A stretch of DNA of 64,000 nt from Paraspadella gotoi. Lineage: Eukaryota > Chaetognatha. A program made the position numbers and the translations under genes. The notes under the pieces were generated by a model that was not told the origin of the DNA, made no database searches, and was given only the letters and a program-made list of their open reading frames with translations. This document shows, piece after piece, positions 61,683-64,000 of this stretch (positions are counted from its first letter, which is position 1; each line of letters starts with the position of its first letter). The stretch is from NCBI GenBank assembly GCA_051294375.1, contig CM119267.1, forward strand, positions 9,201,709 to 9,265,708. Direction: 5' to 3'.

Positions 61683-62615
61683 ATGATCCGTGCCGTTATG
61701 CGTTTAAGTTTATTTCAATCCGTTCCTCATCCTTCAAACTCTTTAACCAAATTTTCTAGTCACATTCGAATCGCTCCCTCCTTAAATCGTCCTCTAAAAT
61801 TGGGCGAGCGAAATTGCTCCGTCGAACACTCTTCACTCATTGACATTTCGCTTGACAGATGGCGCGGCGTATCCGTTGATTCGCGAAAGCATTTTTCTGA
61901 CTTTACACCCGAATCCTTTCGCGCGCAAATCACCTCGGCCCTCTCGTTCTGGACGAGAAACGATGTCCGGGTTGTCACCCTGAAAATTTATGAAACTCAT
62001 GCCTCTTTCGTTCCGATCGCCGTTGAGTCGGGCTTTTCTTTTCACCACGCCCAACACGGCTACGTTTTTCTCAAGAGGTGGCTCTCCTCTGAGCCAGACT
62101 CTTATCCCCCCTTCGCCAATCATTACCTCGGGGTCGCTGGTTTAGTGATCGACGAGTCGCTCGATCACCTGCTGGTCGTTCGCGAACGCTTCGCATACTC
62201 CAATCTATGGAAACTCCCGGGTGGAGCCGCCGAAAATGGGGAAAACATCGAGGACGTGGCGGTTCGCGAGGTGTTGGAAGAGACTGGCGTCGAGACCGAG
62301 TTCGTCGCCGTCCTCTGCTTTCGTCAGATACACCAGTTCCGTCACGGATGCTCCGACTTCTACTTCGTCTGCCACTTACGACCGAAGACGATCGAGATTA
62401 AAAAGTGCGACGTGGAGATAGAAGAGTGTCGATGGATGAATTTGGACGAGTATTTGAAATTGGAGTCGACGACAGCTATGAACAGATTCTTTGTCGAGTG
62501 TTATTTAGATTATTGCGAGCAAAAGAAGTTTAGAGGATACATTGGGAAAAAGAGTGTTTATCATCATATTAACAAAGTCTATTGCAACATTTTTAGCATT
62601 CATGGAGAAAAGTGA
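61683..62615 (+). CDS. NUDT6: Nudix hydrolase 6
   Basis: A single exon of 310 residues, near the 316 of human NUDT6. The N-terminal 100 residues after a basic leader form the NUDT6-specific pre-Nudix domain (SLDRWRGVSVD, then DVRVVTLKIYETHASFVPIAVESGFSFHHAQ). The Nudix domain follows (VAGLVIDESLDHLLVVRERF), with an intact Nudix box (LPGGAAENGENIEDVAVREVLEETG). The family hydrolyses nucleoside diphosphate derivatives, and its physiological substrate is not settled. In vertebrates NUDT6 is antisense to FGF2, but nothing like FGF2 is on the opposite strand here. A TTTCAG sits two bases before the ATG. Confidence 0.93.
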   Translation: MIRAVMRLSLFQSVPHPSNSLTKFSSHIRIAPSLNRPLKLGERNCSVEHSSLIDISLDRWRGVSVDSRKHFSDFTPESFRAQITSALSFWTRNDVRVVTLKIYETHASFVPIAVESGFSFHHAQHGYVFLKRWLSSEPDSYPPFANHYLGVAGLVIDESLDHLLVVRERFAYSNLWKLPGGAAENGENIEDVAVREVLEETGVETEFVAVLCFRQIHQFRHGCSDFYFVCHLRPKTIEIKKCDVEIEECRWMNLDEYLKLESTTAMNRFFVECYLDYCEQKKFRGYIGKKSVYHHINKVYCNIFSIHGEK

Positions 62616-62751
62616 GGTTCGCTGATTTTTCGATTTCTCATTTTTATATTGAAAAGCAAACTGGTGGTTATAGTCGAATAGTATAATTTTTTCTTACCTT
62701 TTCATTTTTCTCTTGACATGTCAATAGACTTTAAAAAGCCAGTAAATTAAA

Positions 62752-63295
62752 ATGTCAAGACTTATCAACTTTAGTCAAATTTGTCACCTCCGGCCTAATG
62801 GGTTATATACATCTTACTTATCTACCTCCAACTTCATGAGTTCCACGACGCATCAACCTGTAGGTTCATCATCGGATCATCTAGCCAAAGGTAAATTCCT
62901 TTTAGACTGTAGTCACTAGTCAGTGTAGTCACGACTGAAGGAGCAATGCTTAAAGGCGGGGTGAACTTATGCAATGCCCGACTATAAGACGTCTCCAAAG
63001 CAATCTATTATTTTCGACGGTAGAACGGATTTTTACGATTTTTTTTTCTTTTTTAGCCAAAAGATGGCTGCGCCTTCGTGTCGCCGGTGCTCTCTTGATT
63101 GGGGCTCTGGGAATATACGCCACGGCTCAATTCGCCAAATTCATGGATAAAGATAGCCAACCGCTCGAGTCTCAAATGGGCGATCACCAATCTCTCGACT
63201 CCGATGGAAATAAGCCAGAGAAAAATTTGGAAGCCGAAAAAGAGAAAAAATCTCGACATCGTCATTATCCTATTGTGTTGGGACCTAATCGTTGA
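62752..63295 (+). CDS. Small single-pass membrane protein, unrecognised
   Basis: Two exons, 62752-62890 and 63057-63295, encode 125 residues. The first 45 residues are Ser/Thr-rich with few acids and could be a mitochondrial import sequence. One membrane segment follows at about 53-72 (VAGALLIGALGIYATAQF), preceded by basic KRWLRLR. The tail is hydrophilic, rich in Lys/Glu/Asp, and ends in HRHYPIVLGPNR. I do not recognise a family. The size and layout resemble small inner-membrane assembly factors, but this is only a resemblance. The clean GT-AG junction that preserves frame supports a real gene. Confidence 0.65.
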
Positions 63296-63448
63296 TATTA
63301 TTCTATTATTTTACATATTTTTGTGATTTTAATGCGATTTAACTAAATGAAACTTTTATTTTATGTTCAATTTTATTTTTACTTTTTACTTTTTATTTTC
63401 GTTGTCCTAAAAAGGCGTCATAATTTTGTTCCGACTGCAACCAAGATA

Positions 63449-64000
63449 ATGGACTGTCAATCCCTTCTTCGTTTGGCCTCGGTCCTCGTTCCCCTCTCCC
63501 TTCTCCTCTTCCTCTTTCGACGAAGAAAGCGCGAGAGCCCCTTGAGTCTACAAGGACGCGTCGTTGCTGTGACCGGCGCCAGTTCGGGTCTGGGCGCCTC
63601 TTGCGCCAAACTCTTTCATTCTATAGGCTGTCGGGTGGTTCTTTGCGGTCGGGATGTGGCTGCGCTGGAACGCCTCGCCGTGGCTTTCGACCAGGAAGAT
63701 TCCAATTCCTTCGTGGCGCGACATCGTCCTAAGTGCGTCCACCTTGATCTCGCCGACTACGCCTCGGTCAAGAGTTCGGCCGAAGCCATCGCCTCCGCTT
63801 TTGGTGCAGTAGACATTCTGATTAACAACGCCGGAATCAGTTACCGCGGAGAAATCCGCGACACTGACGTCGCGGTGGACGTCAAGCTCATGACTGTAAA
63901 CTACTTGAGCCAAGTCGCTCTCACTAAGGCGTTGTTGCCGCGATTGCTCGACCAAGCGGAAGGCCAGCGTTCCCACATTGTCTCGATCAGCAGCGTTCAA
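63449..64000 (+). CDS. DHRS7B: Short-chain dehydrogenase/reductase DHRS7B-like, 5' part
   Basis: The first 184 residues are present, and the gene runs off the right edge. An N-terminal membrane anchor (about 8-22) is followed by basic RRRKR and the Rossmann fold: cofactor motif VTGASSGLG (TGxxxGxG), CGRD, HLDLADYASV, and NNAGISYRGEI, then LMTVNYLSQVALTKALLP and SISSVQ just before the edge (the catalytic Ser region). NNAGISYRG and VALTKALLP match DHRS7B closely. In mammals that is an ER/peroxisome-associated reductase of ether lipid synthesis. The catalytic YxxxK is beyond the window. Confidence 0.88.
   Translation, partial: MDCQSLLRLASVLVPLSLLLFLFRRRKRESPLSLQGRVVAVTGASSGLGASCAKLFHSIGCRVVLCGRDVAALERLAVAFDQEDSNSFVARHRPKCVHLDLADYASVKSSAEAIASAFGAVDILINNAGISYRGEIRDTDVAVDVKLMTVNYLSQVALTKALLPRLLDQAEGQRSHIVSISSVQ

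Noticed and set aside
61683-62615. Possible FGF2-like gene antisense to NUDT6, as in vertebrates
   Set aside because: No FGF-like frame is present on the minus strand here.

Overview
This 64 kb window is nuclear DNA from a multicellular animal with a compact genome. Genes are dense. Most introns are 60-300 bp, many long genes have a single coding exon, and spacers are AT-rich. Animal-type genes (a polypeptide GalNAc-transferase, a filamin-NHL TRIM relative, a Tudor protein, STXBP4, KCTD, INTS15, an ADAR-like protein) exclude bacteria and fungi. The lineage cannot be fixed from sequence alone. Start codons preceded by splice acceptors, very short gene spacing and the type of retrotransposon remnant suggest an invertebrate with spliced-leader trans-splicing, possibly an early-branching one such as a sponge. 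This is inference.

I support 28 protein-coding genes, 27 on the + strand. In order: SNRNP200 (3' end), a TRIM-NHL relative, MRPL21, a cysteine desulfurase-TtcA fusion, ACSF3, an ADAR/ADAD-like protein, PPOX, RBM48, a Tudor protein, SUB1, ALDH4A1, an hnRNP-like RNA-binding protein, ABHD6 (- strand), ATP5PD, a 12-finger C2H2 protein, a secreted sphingomyelinase-like phosphodiesterase, an enoyl-CoA hydratase, INTS15, POLR1E, GALNT2, STXBP4, an MFS/spinster-like transporter, BOLA1, a KCTD protein, UBA3, NUDT6, a small membrane protein and DHRS7B (5' part). Exon models were joined by hand. For every complete spliced gene the exon lengths sum to a whole number of codons, which supports the junctions.

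Three stretches are repeat-rich. The ALDH4A1 introns (22.7-26.7 kb) hold a perfect hairpin and an ATCA-rich satellite. The 29.4-35.3 kb stretch around ABHD6 holds a 70-bp minisatellite, a retrotransposon end with a poly-A tail and a dispersed repeat. Intron 1 of POLR1E (42.6-47.1 kb) is almost filled by a 4.3 kb element with about 965-bp inverted terminal repeats.

Functionally the window is mostly housekeeping: RNA work (SNRNP200, RBM48, SUB1, INTS15, POLR1E, hnRNP-like, ADAR-like, Tudor, TRIM-NHL) and mitochondrial metabolism (MRPL21, ACSF3, PPOX, ALDH4A1, ATP5PD, enoyl-CoA hydratase, BOLA1). Several neighbours are only 70-110 bp apart, which suggests polycistronic transcription. The most unusual single gene is the cysteine desulfurase-TtcA fusion, which would combine sulfur mobilisation and tRNA thiolation in one chain.
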